Source of the DNA: Desulfobacteraceae bacterium | Lineage (GTDB): Bacteria; Desulfobacterota; Desulfobacteria; Desulfobacterales; UBA5616 | Reading direction: 5' to 3' | Assembly: GCA_013791935.1 (NCBI GenBank) | Contig: VMSV01000235.1 | Coordinates: 1 to 61,567, forward strand | DNA: 61,567 nucleotides | Part shown: piece by piece, positions 43,531 to 51,953 of the stretch | How the letters are laid out: each line of letters opens with the position of its first letter | Position numbering within the stretch: the first letter of the stretch is position 1 | The notes under the pieces: model-generated | The model's input: only the letters and a program-made list of their open reading frames with translations | Told to the model about the DNA's origin: nothing | Databases searched by the model: none | Position numbers and translations under genes: made by a program

Positions 43531-44379
43531 TTAATATCCAATTTTTTTAAACGGCGCATTCATCTCCTCACACGCGGCCTTGAATCCTTTTTGATCCCGG
43601 GTTTCGAAAAAGTTAAATTCCCTCGGTCTGGACCCGGGCCGCTGAAGAACGGAAAACACTCGCATGTCTTTGGCAAAACGGAATCCTGCGGACAGTCCTC
43701 TGGAATCTAAAGCCGCATGGAACGCTTCCCGGTTGTTTCTTAAACTGTCCGTCGGGCTGGCCAGTAATACCTGGACCATTTTTTCAACTTCTGCTTCAAT
43801 TTCATTGGCTGAAACCGCCTTGGAGATCATACCGATCCGTTGGGCCTCTTGTGCATCGATGGTTCTGCCGGTCAATAACAGTTCTTTGGCCCTTTTTATG
43901 CCGATCAAATAGTACCAGAGGGGAAGGTCCGTGCACATTCCCATACGAACGGAAGGATCACCAAAGATTGCGTCTTCAACAGCATAGGCAAAATCACACG
44001 CCATCATAATTGAGCAACCTCCTTCCAAACATTGCCCCTGTATTTGGGCAATGGTGGGTTTGGGAAACTTCGCCAGGTTTTCAATTCTATCCTGCCTGCG
44101 GGCCTGCCGGGTATAGAGGTCGTGCATCATGGGTTTGTTCCGCCAGTCATAGGCCGGATCTGATGTTTCATCTCCATTCAGATCATAACCTGCACAGAAG
44201 GACTTACCTGCTCCCTTTATCACCACCACACCAATCTCAGTATCTTCTTCGGCTGCTTTCAAAGCTGCGTCAAAATCCGTCAACAAAGGTTCATTTAAGG
44301 CATTATGTTTATCAGGACGATTCAGTGTTAATACAGCTGTCTTCCCTTTTTTTTCATATGTCACATATTCCAAGCTCAT
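43531..44379 (-). CDS. Crotonase (enoyl-CoA hydratase/isomerase) family, canonical Glu residues absent
   Basis: 282 residues. The fold is clear from LTLNRPDKHNALNE, the oxyanion loop KSFCAGYD (about 59-66) and the helix GGCSIMMACDF (about 120-130). The two catalytic Glu residues of enoyl-CoA hydratase are replaced by Ser123 and Ser143, so plain hydration by the standard mechanism is doubtful. A C-terminal extension of about 40 residues ends LQRPGSR, FFETRDQKG and EEMNAPF. It is shared with the paralogue at 45329. AAGGAG precedes the ATG. It is the third crotonase in the operon. Hydrolase, retro-Claisen or isomerase activity are alternatives. Confidence 0.87.
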   Translation of the reverse strand: MSLEYVTYEKKGKTAVLTLNRPDKHNALNEPLLTDFDAALKAAEEDTEIGVVVIKGAGKSFCAGYDLNGDETSDPAYDWRNKPMMHDLYTRQARRQDRIENLAKFPKPTIAQIQGQCLEGGCSIMMACDFAYAVEDAIFGDPSVRMGMCTDLPLWYYLIGIKRAKELLLTGRTIDAQEAQRIGMISKAVSANEIEAEVEKMVQVLLASPTDSLRNNREAFHAALDSRGLSAGFRFAKDMRVFSVLQRPGSRPREFNFFETRDQKGFKAACEEMNAPFKKIGY

Positions 44380-44402
44380 GTTCTCACTCCTTTTTCAGGC
44401 CG

Positions 44403-45230
44403 TTATCTTTTCCTTTGCCGTGATTTAATGGCCGCTGAGGCCCCCTGATCCGCCCTGGTTTTAAATATATTGAATTCATCGGAACGGATCCGTTGATGGG
44501 TGCCCATGGCATGGGCTATATGGGTTGTATTCCAGGCGGCTTCCAACCCGTCAAATTCCATCATGGAATTCAAACATTTTTTATTCATGTTCAAACTGTC
44601 ATCCGGCATAAGGGCAACGGCCCGGGCCATTTTTTCAACTTCTTCTTCAAGTTGTTCCAGTGGTACGGCCTTGTTGACAATTCCCCATTTTTCCGCAATC
44701 TTTCCATCCATTTTAACCCCGAGGTGGCGGGGCCCGAAAGCCGTTGACCATGTATCGGCCGGCATGTAGCTGGCAATCGTGACGATGGTATCCCCTTTGG
44801 GTTTGAACTGGGAATCTTCTGCTGCAATGGTAATATCGCAACAGAGCTGAAAGTTATTACCTCCATATATGCAGTAGCCATGAACCTGGGCAATGGTGGG
44901 TTTGGCATAGGTATACACATACTGGTAGAACTCTTCTTTCAACCACTCATCCCGTTCGATGAGCAGTTTGGCAGGCGGACGTTTACCCGCGTATTCCGGA
45001 CCCAGCTCAATGTCCATGCCGATTTTCGGGATATCATGGCCCGAGCTGAAGGACTTTCCTGCGCCTTTTATAACCACAACCTTTATTTCCCGATCCTCAG
45101 CCGCATCTTCCATGGCTGCAACGATTTCTCTCATCATGGGTTTTCCCAGGGGATTGTGTTTCTTCGGAACATTCATGGTTATTCGGGCGATTTTACCTTC
45201 TTTTTCATAGATTATAAATTCATAACTCAT
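44403..45230 (-). CDS. Crotonase family, divergent, canonical Glu residues absent
   Basis: 275 residues. Family features are ITMNVPKKHNPLGKPMM, KSFSSGHDI (oxyanion loop) and YGGNNFQLCCDI. The two Glu positions read Asn126 and Lys145. An insert around 73-90 (LGPEYAGKRPPAKLLIERDE) shapes the substrate pocket. The C-terminal DEFNIFKTRADQGASAAI is an eroded version of the tail in the two flanking crotonases. AAGGAC precedes the ATG. It lies between the paralogues at 43531 and 45329. Confidence 0.85.
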   Translation of the reverse strand: MSYEFIIYEKEGKIARITMNVPKKHNPLGKPMMREIVAAMEDAAEDREIKVVVIKGAGKSFSSGHDIPKIGMDIELGPEYAGKRPPAKLLIERDEWLKEEFYQYVYTYAKPTIAQVHGYCIYGGNNFQLCCDITIAAEDSQFKPKGDTIVTIASYMPADTWSTAFGPRHLGVKMDGKIAEKWGIVNKAVPLEQLEEEVEKMARAVALMPDDSLNMNKKCLNSMMEFDGLEAAWNTTHIAHAMGTHQRIRSDEFNIFKTRADQGASAAIKSRQRKR

Positions 45231-45328
45231 TTTAATTGTCCTTTCATGGTACGAAAAAGGCTATGGGCGCCGGGCGATAAACAGTAAATAATGGCCAAAA
45301 TTCCTAACCTATTACCCATTACCCATCC

Positions 45329-46177
45329 TTAATATCCATATCTCCTATAAGGCGCGTTCATTTCTTCCAATGCCGCCTTCAATCCTTTTTTATCGCGCGT
45401 CTCTAAAAAATCAAATTCACCGGCACGAGAACCCGGTCGTTGTAAAATACCAAACACCCGCCGATCACTGGAAGAGCGCCATCCTTCAGCCACCCCCCTG
45501 GCATCAGCCCCCATCTGAAATCCTTCCCGGTTGTTGGTCAATCCGTCAAAAGGCGTCAGGGATACGGTCAAAGCCATTTCATCTGCTTCCTGCTCCAGCA
45601 TATCAGCCGGAACGGCCTTGGTGATGATTCCGATTCGTTCTGCTTCTCTACCGTCAATGGTTTTCCCGGTAAGCAGCATTTCTTTGGCATTTCTGACCCC
45701 AATCAAATGATACCAAAGGGGCATGTCCGTTGTCAGCCCCATCCTCACCGAGGGTTCGCAAAACTGCGCATTTTCATCGGCAAAAGAAATATCACACGCC
45801 ATGACGAGGGAACATCCCATTTCCACGCAATTGCCATGAACCTGGGCAATGGTGGATTTGGAATATCTGGCCAATTTAAAAATGCTCTCCTGTCTGCGCC
45901 GCTGTTTCCGAAACAACGTATTCACGTCGGACTGGGTCCGAAAGTCAAAGTCCGTTTCGGCAGTCCCCTCGCCGCTGACATCGTATCCCGAGCAGAAAGC
46001 ACGACCGGTTCCTTTAATAATAATCGCGGTGACATCCGTATCGGCCTCTGCCTGGTCAAGCGCCGCATTGAATTCTTCTAACATGACGTCATTCATGGCA
46101 TTCAGCTTTTCCGGTCGATTGAGAGATATTCTGACAACCTCTTTTCTCTTTTCATAGATGATATTTTCGAAACTCAT
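45329..46177 (-). CDS. Crotonase family, canonical Glu residues absent
   Basis: 282 residues, a close paralogue of the product at 43531 (same length, colinear). ISLNRPEKLNAMND, RAFCSGYD and MGCSLVMACDI mark the fold. Ser123 and Ser143 again replace the two catalytic Glu. The C-terminal tail (ILQRPGSR, FLETRDKKG, EEMNAPYRRYGY) is conserved between the two, suggesting a shared role such as oligomer contact or pocket closure. It lies 21 bases downstream of the IclR regulator. GGGAGG precedes the ATG. Confidence 0.87.
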   Translation of the reverse strand: MSFENIIYEKRKEVVRISLNRPEKLNAMNDVMLEEFNAALDQAEADTDVTAIIIKGTGRAFCSGYDVSGEGTAETDFDFRTQSDVNTLFRKQRRRQESIFKLARYSKSTIAQVHGNCVEMGCSLVMACDISFADENAQFCEPSVRMGLTTDMPLWYHLIGVRNAKEMLLTGKTIDGREAERIGIITKAVPADMLEQEADEMALTVSLTPFDGLTNNREGFQMGADARGVAEGWRSSSDRRVFGILQRPGSRAGEFDFLETRDKKGLKAALEEMNAPYRRYGY

Positions 46178-46198
46178 GTTTCCTCCCTTATTCCCGAT

Positions 46199-46984
46199 TT
46201 ACTCTCCTTGATAATCGATGAAACCCAATTCTGAAGAAATCGTTCTGCCGGTATTCATCAATAATTGAAAATATTTTTGAAATTTTTTTTCATCCAATGG
46301 ATGGTTTGAAGGTGTACCGATATTAATCCCGGCGACGGGGTCCCCTTTGCGGTTCAATATGGGTACGGAAATCGCCAATGCCCCAATGCTGGATCGAACC
46401 TGGTTTATGGCATACCCTTGTTGTTTGATCCGGTCTAATTCGGCAATGATCTCTTTTATATTTAAGGCCTGTTCCCCGGCATCAATATTCATGCGCTGCA
46501 ATACCTCTTCTTGCTCATCGGCCGGCAAAAAAGCCAGAATCGCCTTACCCATTGAATTTGGGTACATGGGGCGCCTTAACCCCGCCCTAATATTGAATCC
46601 GATAAGGTCCTGGGTAATCAGACGTTCAACATAGATCACATCCTCCCCATCCCTGATGACGAGGCTGATGGTTTCACCGGTTTCCAGGTATAACTGTTTC
46701 ATGTGCGGAAGCGCTACTTTTCGGATCTCCAATCCCGCCAGGATTCCGAACCCGATGGGCAGCCATTTCGGACTCAACCGGAATTTTTTTGTTTTTTTAT
46801 CTTTGACCAGATATCCGAGTTCCATGAGGGAGTTTGTAATTCTCTGGACGGAGCCCATGGATATTTCTAATTTTTTATTAATTTCGCTAAGACTGTATTC
46901 GTAGTTGGGCGCGCCGAAGAGTTCGATCAGTCGAAAGGCTTTGAAAATGGAATGAATCGAATTATTGGTGGAAGTCTTTTTCAT
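46199..46984 (-). CDS. IclR-family transcriptional regulator
   Basis: 261 residues from ATG 46984; TTG 47005 is an alternative. An N-terminal winged helix (YSLSEINKKLEISMGSVQRI, then TNSLMELGYLV) is followed by the IclR effector-binding GAF-like domain (GETISLVIRDGEDVIYVERL; YPNSMGKAILAFLP). IclR proteins control catabolic operons in response to a pathway acid. It is the first gene of the minus-strand run that includes the crotonases and CoA-transferases, and it diverges from the CoA-transferase at 47206, so it probably controls both directions. Confidence 0.92.
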   Translation of the reverse strand: MKKTSTNNSIHSIFKAFRLIELFGAPNYEYSLSEINKKLEISMGSVQRITNSLMELGYLVKDKKTKKFRLSPKWLPIGFGILAGLEIRKVALPHMKQLYLETGETISLVIRDGEDVIYVERLITQDLIGFNIRAGLRRPMYPNSMGKAILAFLPADEQEEVLQRMNIDAGEQALNIKEIIAELDRIKQQGYAINQVRSSIGALAISVPILNRKGDPVAGINIGTPSNHPLDEKKFQKYFQLLMNTGRTISSELGFIDYQGE

Positions 46985-47023
46985 TGTTTTATCACTATCC
47001 GACAAGTTGTTTCGTATGGCGAT

Positions 47024-47084
47024 ATTATTCTATTGCTATTTTGAATGTCAACAATTATTATATGATTATAATGTTATAACTTTA
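47024..47084. promoter_or_regulatory. Divergent promoter region between iclR-type regulator and CoA-transferase
   Basis: On the minus strand TTGACA (47051-47046), a 16-base spacer and AATAAT (47029-47024) give a promoter for the regulator. On the plus strand a perfect TATAAT lies at 47067-47072 with only a weak -35. The AT-rich block TTATAATGTTATAACTTTA (47066-47084) resembles the promoter block at 53464-53480 before the plus-strand crotonase operon and is a candidate regulator site. Confidence 0.45.
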
Positions 47085-47105
47085 AATTATACTACGAGGT
47101 GATTC

Positions 47106-47174
47106 TTGAACTACAAAACAATCCTGGTCGAAAAACAGGAGGGGGTCGGGATCATCACCCTCAATCGCCTTTAA
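47106..47174 (+). pseudogene. N-terminal remnant of a crotonase gene
   Basis: TTG 47106, preceded by ACGAGGTGATTC, opens a 22-codon frame ending at TAA 47172-47174. The peptide NYKTILVEKQEGVGIITLNR is the classic first strand pair of an enoyl-CoA hydratase (compare IGIITLNRP in the gene at 53602). The rest is gone. The intact CoA-transferase gene begins 32 bases later. It is either a deletion scar or, less likely, a translated leader. Confidence 0.7.
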
Positions 47175-47205
47175 AATCTTGAACATTCAACATAGGAGTA
47201 AAACC

Positions 47206-48396
47206 ATGGCAGGTCTCAAAACAGCATTGGAAGGGATTCGGGTACTGGATCTGGGCCGTTATCAGGCCGGGCCCAGGGCTGCCTTGGAGCTGGCCCGGTT
47301 GGGGGCCGAAGTTATCAAGGTAGAGGGGCTGGAAGGGGATGAAAGCAGAAAGGGCATGCCTCAAGTGAGAGGCCAGAGCGGATATTGGGTCCACTACAAC
47401 AGCGGCAAAAAAAGTATAGCTTTGGATACGCGCATGAAAAAGGGCAAAGAGATTCTTCAGGACCTGGTGAAAATCTCCGATGTGTTCATCCAGAATTTCC
47501 GCCCCGGTACCATCGAAAAGATGGGCTTTTCCTATGATGCCCTTCGGGAACTGAACCCCAAAATCGTCATGCTCAACGTCTCGGCCTATGGCCAGTACGG
47601 CCCCTATAAAGACCGGGTGGGTTTTGATACCATCGGTCAAGCCATCAGCGGATTGATGTCCATCACCGGTTACCCTGAAAATCCGCCCACCCGTGCCGGT
47701 GCTTCCATTATCGATCGCATTACCGCCTTGAACGGGACCATCGGTATTCTGGCCGCCCTTCGGGAAAGGGAATTTTCTGGAGAAGGCCAGGCTATTGATG
47801 TCTGCCTGGCGGATTCAGGTTTCAGCCTTACGGAAATCGCCCTGGCCAACTACCTGGAAACCGGAACCGTTACAGAAAGGACCGGCAACTTCCGGAAAGG
47901 GGCTTACAATGGGGCTTACAAGGCCGCGGACGGTTGGGTTATCCTTGTGGGATCCAGCCAGAAAGTATTTGAAAGGATGTGTCAGGTCATTGGAAAACCG
48001 GAATGGGTCAAAGATCCCCGCTTTACAGACCGACCGGCTCGGGAAACCCATATCGAAGTGATCCGGGAAGCCTTTATCACTTGGTTCCTGGGCCAAGCCA
48101 TGACCGAGGCCGTGGATATCCTGGCCCGGGCCGGTGTGCCCTGCACGGAAATCAATGACATCGCCCGAGCTTCCGAAAACCCCCAAATCCGGGAAAGGGA
48201 GTTGCTGGTGAAGGTCCCGGACCCTTATGCCGGCACCATTCATGTCTCGGGGAAATACATCAAACTCAGTCGCAGTGAAACCGTTGTGGGCTCGCCTCCG
48301 GCCATCGGAGAACACACGGAGGATATTCTCGGAGGGTTGCTTAAATATAAGCCTGAGCACCTTCAACAATTGCGGGAGGAAGGGATCATCCTGTAA
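47206..48396 (+). CDS. Family III CoA-transferase, stand-alone, Asp present
   Basis: 396 residues from ATG 47206 with AGGAG seven bases upstream. It opens TALEGIRVLDLGRYQAGPRA and has Asp170 (ASIIDRITALNG) at the catalytic position; ITALNGTIGILAAL is typical of the succinyl-CoA-dependent and formyl-CoA-type subgroup. It is the only family III gene in the window on the plus strand and diverges from the IclR regulator. It has no Asp-less partner. Confidence 0.9.
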   Translation: MAGLKTALEGIRVLDLGRYQAGPRAALELARLGAEVIKVEGLEGDESRKGMPQVRGQSGYWVHYNSGKKSIALDTRMKKGKEILQDLVKISDVFIQNFRPGTIEKMGFSYDALRELNPKIVMLNVSAYGQYGPYKDRVGFDTIGQAISGLMSITGYPENPPTRAGASIIDRITALNGTIGILAALREREFSGEGQAIDVCLADSGFSLTEIALANYLETGTVTERTGNFRKGAYNGAYKAADGWVILVGSSQKVFERMCQVIGKPEWVKDPRFTDRPARETHIEVIREAFITWFLGQAMTEAVDILARAGVPCTEINDIARASENPQIRERELLVKVPDPYAGTIHVSGKYIKLSRSETVVGSPPAIGEHTEDILGGLLKYKPEHLQQLREEGIIL

Positions 48397-48592
48397 AGTT
48401 CATCAAATGGATGGTTTTTTATGTCTAATCCATATTTTTTAAACCATCAATTTGCTCAACCCATTGCTCAACCCAAATTGCCTTTATATATGAATCCGGG
48501 TTTTTCCATTGACACGTTCAAAATGAGCAATATATAAAAAGGACATTCAGATGGCAAACAGAGATGGTGATTGAAAAAAGGAGGAAAGAGCC

Positions 48593-49333
48593 ATGTACGA
48601 AGGAATCATAGCAGAGAATGTGGGCATAGCCGGATTTAATGGTGATTTGGTGGAGAGTTATATGGCCAGGCCTTTAGGTCCTGGGCCTTTTCCGGGCGTG
48701 GTTGTTTTTCATCATTTTCCGGGATTGGATGAGTGGTCCAGGGAGGTCGTTCGAAGATTCGCTGCCCATAATTATGTCACCATCTGCCCCAATCTTCATC
48801 ATCGGGAAGGCCAGGGAGATCTTCAGGAAATCGTGAGCAAAGCCTGGGAAGCCGGCGGAACACCGGACGATCAATTTCTGGGCGATCTGGAGGGCGCCAT
48901 CCGGTATCTGGAATCCACCCCCGTGCATAACGGGAAAGTTGGCGTCATCGGATTCTGCTCCGGCGGCCGCCAGGTTTATCTCTCCGCCTGCAGGAATAAA
49001 AAAATAAACGCGGCTGTGGACTGTTACGGCGGAGGAGTCGTGGTGGGATCGGATAAGTTGACCCCAAGACACCCCATGGCCCCCATCGACATGACCAAGG
49101 ACATGGGTTGCCCCTTATTGGGATTGTTCGGCAAGGACGACCAGAATCCAAGCCCTGAACACGTGGCCCGCATGGAAGAGGAACTGAAAAAATACAACAA
49201 GACCTATCAATTCAAATCCTTTGACAACACCGGCCACTCGTTCTTTACCATGGAATCCCCGGCCTACCGCCAGGACGCCGCTCGCAGCGGATGGAAAAAG
49301 ATATTTCAATTCTATGGGGAGCATCTTCGTTAG
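48593..49333 (+). CDS. Dienelactone hydrolase family protein
   Basis: 246 residues. The triad is Cys122 (GFCSGG), Asp182 or Asp183 (GKDDQN) and His215 (TGHSFF), as in dienelactone hydrolase, where Cys replaces Ser. The family opens enol-lactones from ring degradation and also includes other carboxyl-ester hydrolases. AAAGGAGGAAAG precedes the ATG. It stands about 200 bases after the CoA-transferase and could act on a lactone intermediate, which is inference. Confidence 0.85.
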   Translation: MYEGIIAENVGIAGFNGDLVESYMARPLGPGPFPGVVVFHHFPGLDEWSREVVRRFAAHNYVTICPNLHHREGQGDLQEIVSKAWEAGGTPDDQFLGDLEGAIRYLESTPVHNGKVGVIGFCSGGRQVYLSACRNKKINAAVDCYGGGVVVGSDKLTPRHPMAPIDMTKDMGCPLLGLFGKDDQNPSPEHVARMEEELKKYNKTYQFKSFDNTGHSFFTMESPAYRQDAARSGWKKIFQFYGEHLR

Positions 49334-49343
49334 AGTTCCGTGA

Positions 49344-49397
49344 GAACAAACCATGAATTGCGAGAATCTCTTGTCCTTCACGATTCATGGTTTGTTC
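49344..49397. repeat. Perfect 15-bp inverted repeat after the dienelactone hydrolase gene
   Basis: GAACAAACCATGAAT (49344-49358) and ATTCATGGTTTGTTC (49383-49397) around a 24-base loop. No T-run follows, so it is not a standard terminator; it may still end or protect the transcript. Confidence 0.7.
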
Positions 49398-49475
49398 CCG
49401 TTTCAGCCGATTTTGTTCCGAATGCTAAGGGATACGCAATCCCACGGGTGTCCCTGTGATCCCCTCGTCAGGAGA

Positions 49476-49796
49476 TTACGCTTTTCTTTGCAGACCTTTC
49501 ATTTCAATTCTTTTAACAACATCTTTTGCTACTTCCCGAATTTCAGGGGCTGTTTTCACATCTTCTCCAAGAACCATTTTGAGGCCCACCACGAGGGGCT
49601 CAAGATGCTTTTTAGCTTCAGATTCCAACAGAATTTCAAGTGCTTCCTTGGCATGTCCCGATGCCACCATTTCCCCAACAAATATGTTGGCAACGTTTTT
49701 GTTGAGAATACAATAGGAGAAAAACAGGCTGTCAAGCTTATGCAACAATTTTGTTGGCAAATATAGACGCGACCTTGTATCAAATTCCTTTTTTCA
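49476..49796 (-). pseudogene. C-terminal remnant of an unrecognised protein
   Basis: The frame is open from a stop at about 49796 to 49476 and reads LYLPTKLLHKLDSLFFSYC, then VANIFVGEMVASGHAKEALE, then LEPLVVGLKMVLGEDVKTAP and VAKDVVKRIEMKG. It has the balanced composition of a real helical protein. There is no ATG and no ribosome site at the only start candidates (TTG 49760). I think it is the end of a larger gene, but I do not recognise the family. A small intact protein from TTG 49760 (94 residues) is the alternative. The rest of 49334-49957 holds only the inverted repeat and the toxin-antitoxin promoter. Confidence 0.45.
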
Positions 49797-49894
49797 AGAT
49801 AACAGGTTTATTTTATTCTTTATCTTGAACATACTCCGGGATTCTTAGCCTCAACCATAGCCCTGTCTATTTATTTATATCCCGAAACAATTAA

Positions 49895-49930
49895 TTGACC
49901 AACTTGGTCTAATCAGGTATGGTTGGTCTA
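49895..49930 (+). promoter_or_regulatory. Promoter and likely operator of the toxin-antitoxin operon
   Basis: TTGACC (49895-49900), 17-base spacer, TATGGT (49918-49923). The palindrome ACCAACTTGGT (49898-49908) overlaps the -35. TTGGTCTA occurs twice (49904-49911 and 49923-49930), 19 bases apart. This fits autoregulation by the Phd-type antitoxin. Confidence 0.6.
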
Positions 49931-49957
49931 TACAAAATCAACTCACAGGAGTTTTAA

Positions 49958-50191
49958 ATGATTATCAACATTTCAGAGGCGAAAACAAATCTGTCAAAAT
50001 TGGTTGATATGGCCTATCACGGTGAAGAGATTATTATTGCCAAGAATAATCTTCCACTGGTTAAGTTGGTACCCCACAAGCCGAGAGAAAAGCGCAAGCT
50101 TGGATTGTTGGCAGGGCAGATCAATATTCCCGACGACTTTATGAACGAGGATGCCGAGATCAATGCCATGTTTTATGGGGAACATTCTTGA
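49958..50191 (+). CDS. Type II antitoxin, Phd/YefM family
   Basis: 77 residues. The N-terminal MIINISEAKTNLSKLVDMA with GEEIIIAKNNLPLVKLVP is the Phd/YefM DNA-binding fold. The C-terminal PDDFMNEDAEINAMFYG is the toxin-wrapping segment typical of partners of PIN toxins. GGAG precedes the ATG. It overlaps the toxin start by four bases. Confidence 0.92.
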   Translation: MIINISEAKTNLSKLVDMAYHGEEIIIAKNNLPLVKLVPHKPREKRKLGLLAGQINIPDDFMNEDAEINAMFYGEHS

Positions 50192-50559
50192 AAATCTTGA
50201 TTGATACCCATATATTTCTATGGATGTTATCTTTCCCGGACAAGCTTAACGAAAAGAGACGTTATTCCATAGAGTCTAGAGCGAATGAAATTTTTCTCAG
50301 TTCCATGAGCATTGCAGAACTCATGATCAAGCATTCCATAGGAAAAATGAATATCGATTTTGATCCCCTCGGCATGGCCGAAAAAACAGGCGTTGAGATT
50401 ATGAACTTTTCAGGCACCGACGCCATGCTTTTGGGAAAAATGCCTCTGCACCACAAAGATCCCTTTGACAGGATGATTATCGCTCAGGCCATAGCAAATG
50501 GATTACCCGTAATGACGGATGATCCGAAATTTCTGAAATATGAATGCAAGGTTGTTTGA
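50188..50559 (+). CDS. PIN-domain toxin (VapC-like)
   Basis: 123 residues from TTG 50188, overlapping the antitoxin stop. Acidic metal-binding residues are in LIDTHIF (Asp6), SIAELM (Glu), KDPFDRM (Asp) and MTDDPKF (Asp), so the Mg-dependent RNase site looks complete. The HHKDPFDRMIIAQA block is typical of the toxin subgroup paired with Phd-type antitoxins. Neutralised by the upstream gene product. It sits between two CoA-transferase regions, possibly stabilising the island. Confidence 0.92.
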   Translation: MKILIDTHIFLWMLSFPDKLNEKRRYSIESRANEIFLSSMSIAELMIKHSIGKMNIDFDPLGMAEKTGVEIMNFSGTDAMLLGKMPLHHKDPFDRMIIAQAIANGLPVMTDDPKFLKYECKVV

Positions 50560-50699
50560 CCTGCGGAATGTCCTGCACCCAAAATTGCCAGGGCCTGTGC
50601 TTAAATCCTACGACCACAAAAACCCCTCCTTTTTAACCATGGAACAAACAGAATGCAAGGAAGCACAAGGAACGGTTTTCCGGACTTTTTATACGTCCA

Positions 50700-51950
50700 T
50701 CAATCATCCATGGGCCAGGCCCCAATAACATCTTTTTCTTCAAGCCTTGCGATTTCCTCCTTGGAAAGGCCCAGGATCTTCTCCAGGACATATTCATTGT
50801 GTTCACCCAAACAGGGGGCGGGTCTGTGGGGGAATGTTGGAGGATTTGAAAACTTCATGGGCAAACCGCAGTACTTCCGCAAGCCGCATTCAGCATGATC
50901 CATCTTCTGAAAGAATCCCCTGGCATTTAAATGTTCATCCTCCAGAAGTTCAGCCGCGTCCAGAACGGCCCCGGCAGGGACGCCGGTCGCCTGAAGCAGG
51001 CGCATGGCATCCAAATGGGTATGTTGCCGGGTCCAGGCTTGAATAAATTCATCCAGTTCATCCTGATGGTTCCTGCGATTGACCGGATCGGAAAACCGGA
51101 TATCCGTTATCCATTCCGGATGTTCCATAGCCTGGCACAGGTTTTTCCATTCCTGTTCAGATGAAACAGCAACGGCCACCCACTTGTCTTCCCCCTTGCA
51201 CCGGAAACATCCCTGGGGGGCATGAACGGGATGCCGGTTGCCTATACGGGGCGGTATTTTGCCGTCCAGCGCATACCCCAGGACGGCTTCTCCAATAAGG
51301 CAGGTGGCGGATTCGGCCTGGGAGAGGTCGATATGCTGACCCTGGCCGGTTTTCAGCTTATGGAATACGGCAGTCAAAATGGCGCCTGTGGCATGCAATG
51401 CAGCCGCAGGATCCGGATAGGCGTTTCCGGATATGCGTGCGCCCTCCCCCGGATAGCCCATCAGGGAGGACAGGCCTGAAAAAGGCTCCAGGTTGGTGCC
51501 GTAGGAAACATAATTCCGATAAGGGCCTGTCAAACCGTATCCCGGCATGGAGCAGAGGATAATTCCGGGATTGACCGCCTTCAGCACCGGGTAATCCAGA
51601 CCGAAATTGGGCATGACCCGGGGGCTGAAATTTTCCAGCACCACATCGCTGATTTTGACCAGGCGTTTGAACAGGTCCGCACCTTCGGGGGTGTTCAATT
51701 CCAGGGTCAGTCCCAGCTTGTTGCGGTTGAAATCATTGTCCGTGGACCGTCGGTTCCAGGGGGTTTTACCCGGGTCATTCTCCGGGAAAATGCCCATCAT
51801 CTCTGCCATGTCCTGAGAAATTTTACTCCCTGAAACCGTGGTCCGGCCCACAATGTGAATGACTTCCGCGCCCAGATCCGCCAGGATTCTGCCCGCAAGG
51901 GGCCCGGACCAGACCCAGGTGAGATCGAGTACTCTGATTCCTGTTAACAT
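50700..51950 (-). CDS. Family III CoA-transferase, Asp-containing (active-type) partner
   Basis: 416 residues. It opens MLTGIRVLDLTWVWSGPLAG and has Asp180 (NAYPDPAAALHA) at the catalytic position. The first strand reads LADLGAEVIHIVGRT, without the usual Glu. It begins three bases after the stop of the Asp-less gene at 51954, so they are probably co-translated. The C-terminal LGEHNEYVLEKILGLS fits the active type. A weak GAAGGT serves as ribosome site. Confidence 0.9.
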   Translation of the reverse strand: MLTGIRVLDLTWVWSGPLAGRILADLGAEVIHIVGRTTVSGSKISQDMAEMMGIFPENDPGKTPWNRRSTDNDFNRNKLGLTLELNTPEGADLFKRLVKISDVVLENFSPRVMPNFGLDYPVLKAVNPGIILCSMPGYGLTGPYRNYVSYGTNLEPFSGLSSLMGYPGEGARISGNAYPDPAAALHATGAILTAVFHKLKTGQGQHIDLSQAESATCLIGEAVLGYALDGKIPPRIGNRHPVHAPQGCFRCKGEDKWVAVAVSSEQEWKNLCQAMEHPEWITDIRFSDPVNRRNHQDELDEFIQAWTRQHTHLDAMRLLQATGVPAGAVLDAAELLEDEHLNARGFFQKMDHAECGLRKYCGLPMKFSNPPTFPHRPAPCLGEHNEYVLEKILGLSKEEIARLEEKDVIGAWPMDD

Positions 51951-51953
51951 ATA

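Noticed and set aside
43531..46177. 6-oxocyclohexene-carbonyl-CoA hydrolase (BamA/Oah) of the benzoyl-CoA pathway
   Set aside because: The proteins are about 280 residues, much shorter than that enzyme, and no benzoyl-CoA reductase or other bam genes are present.
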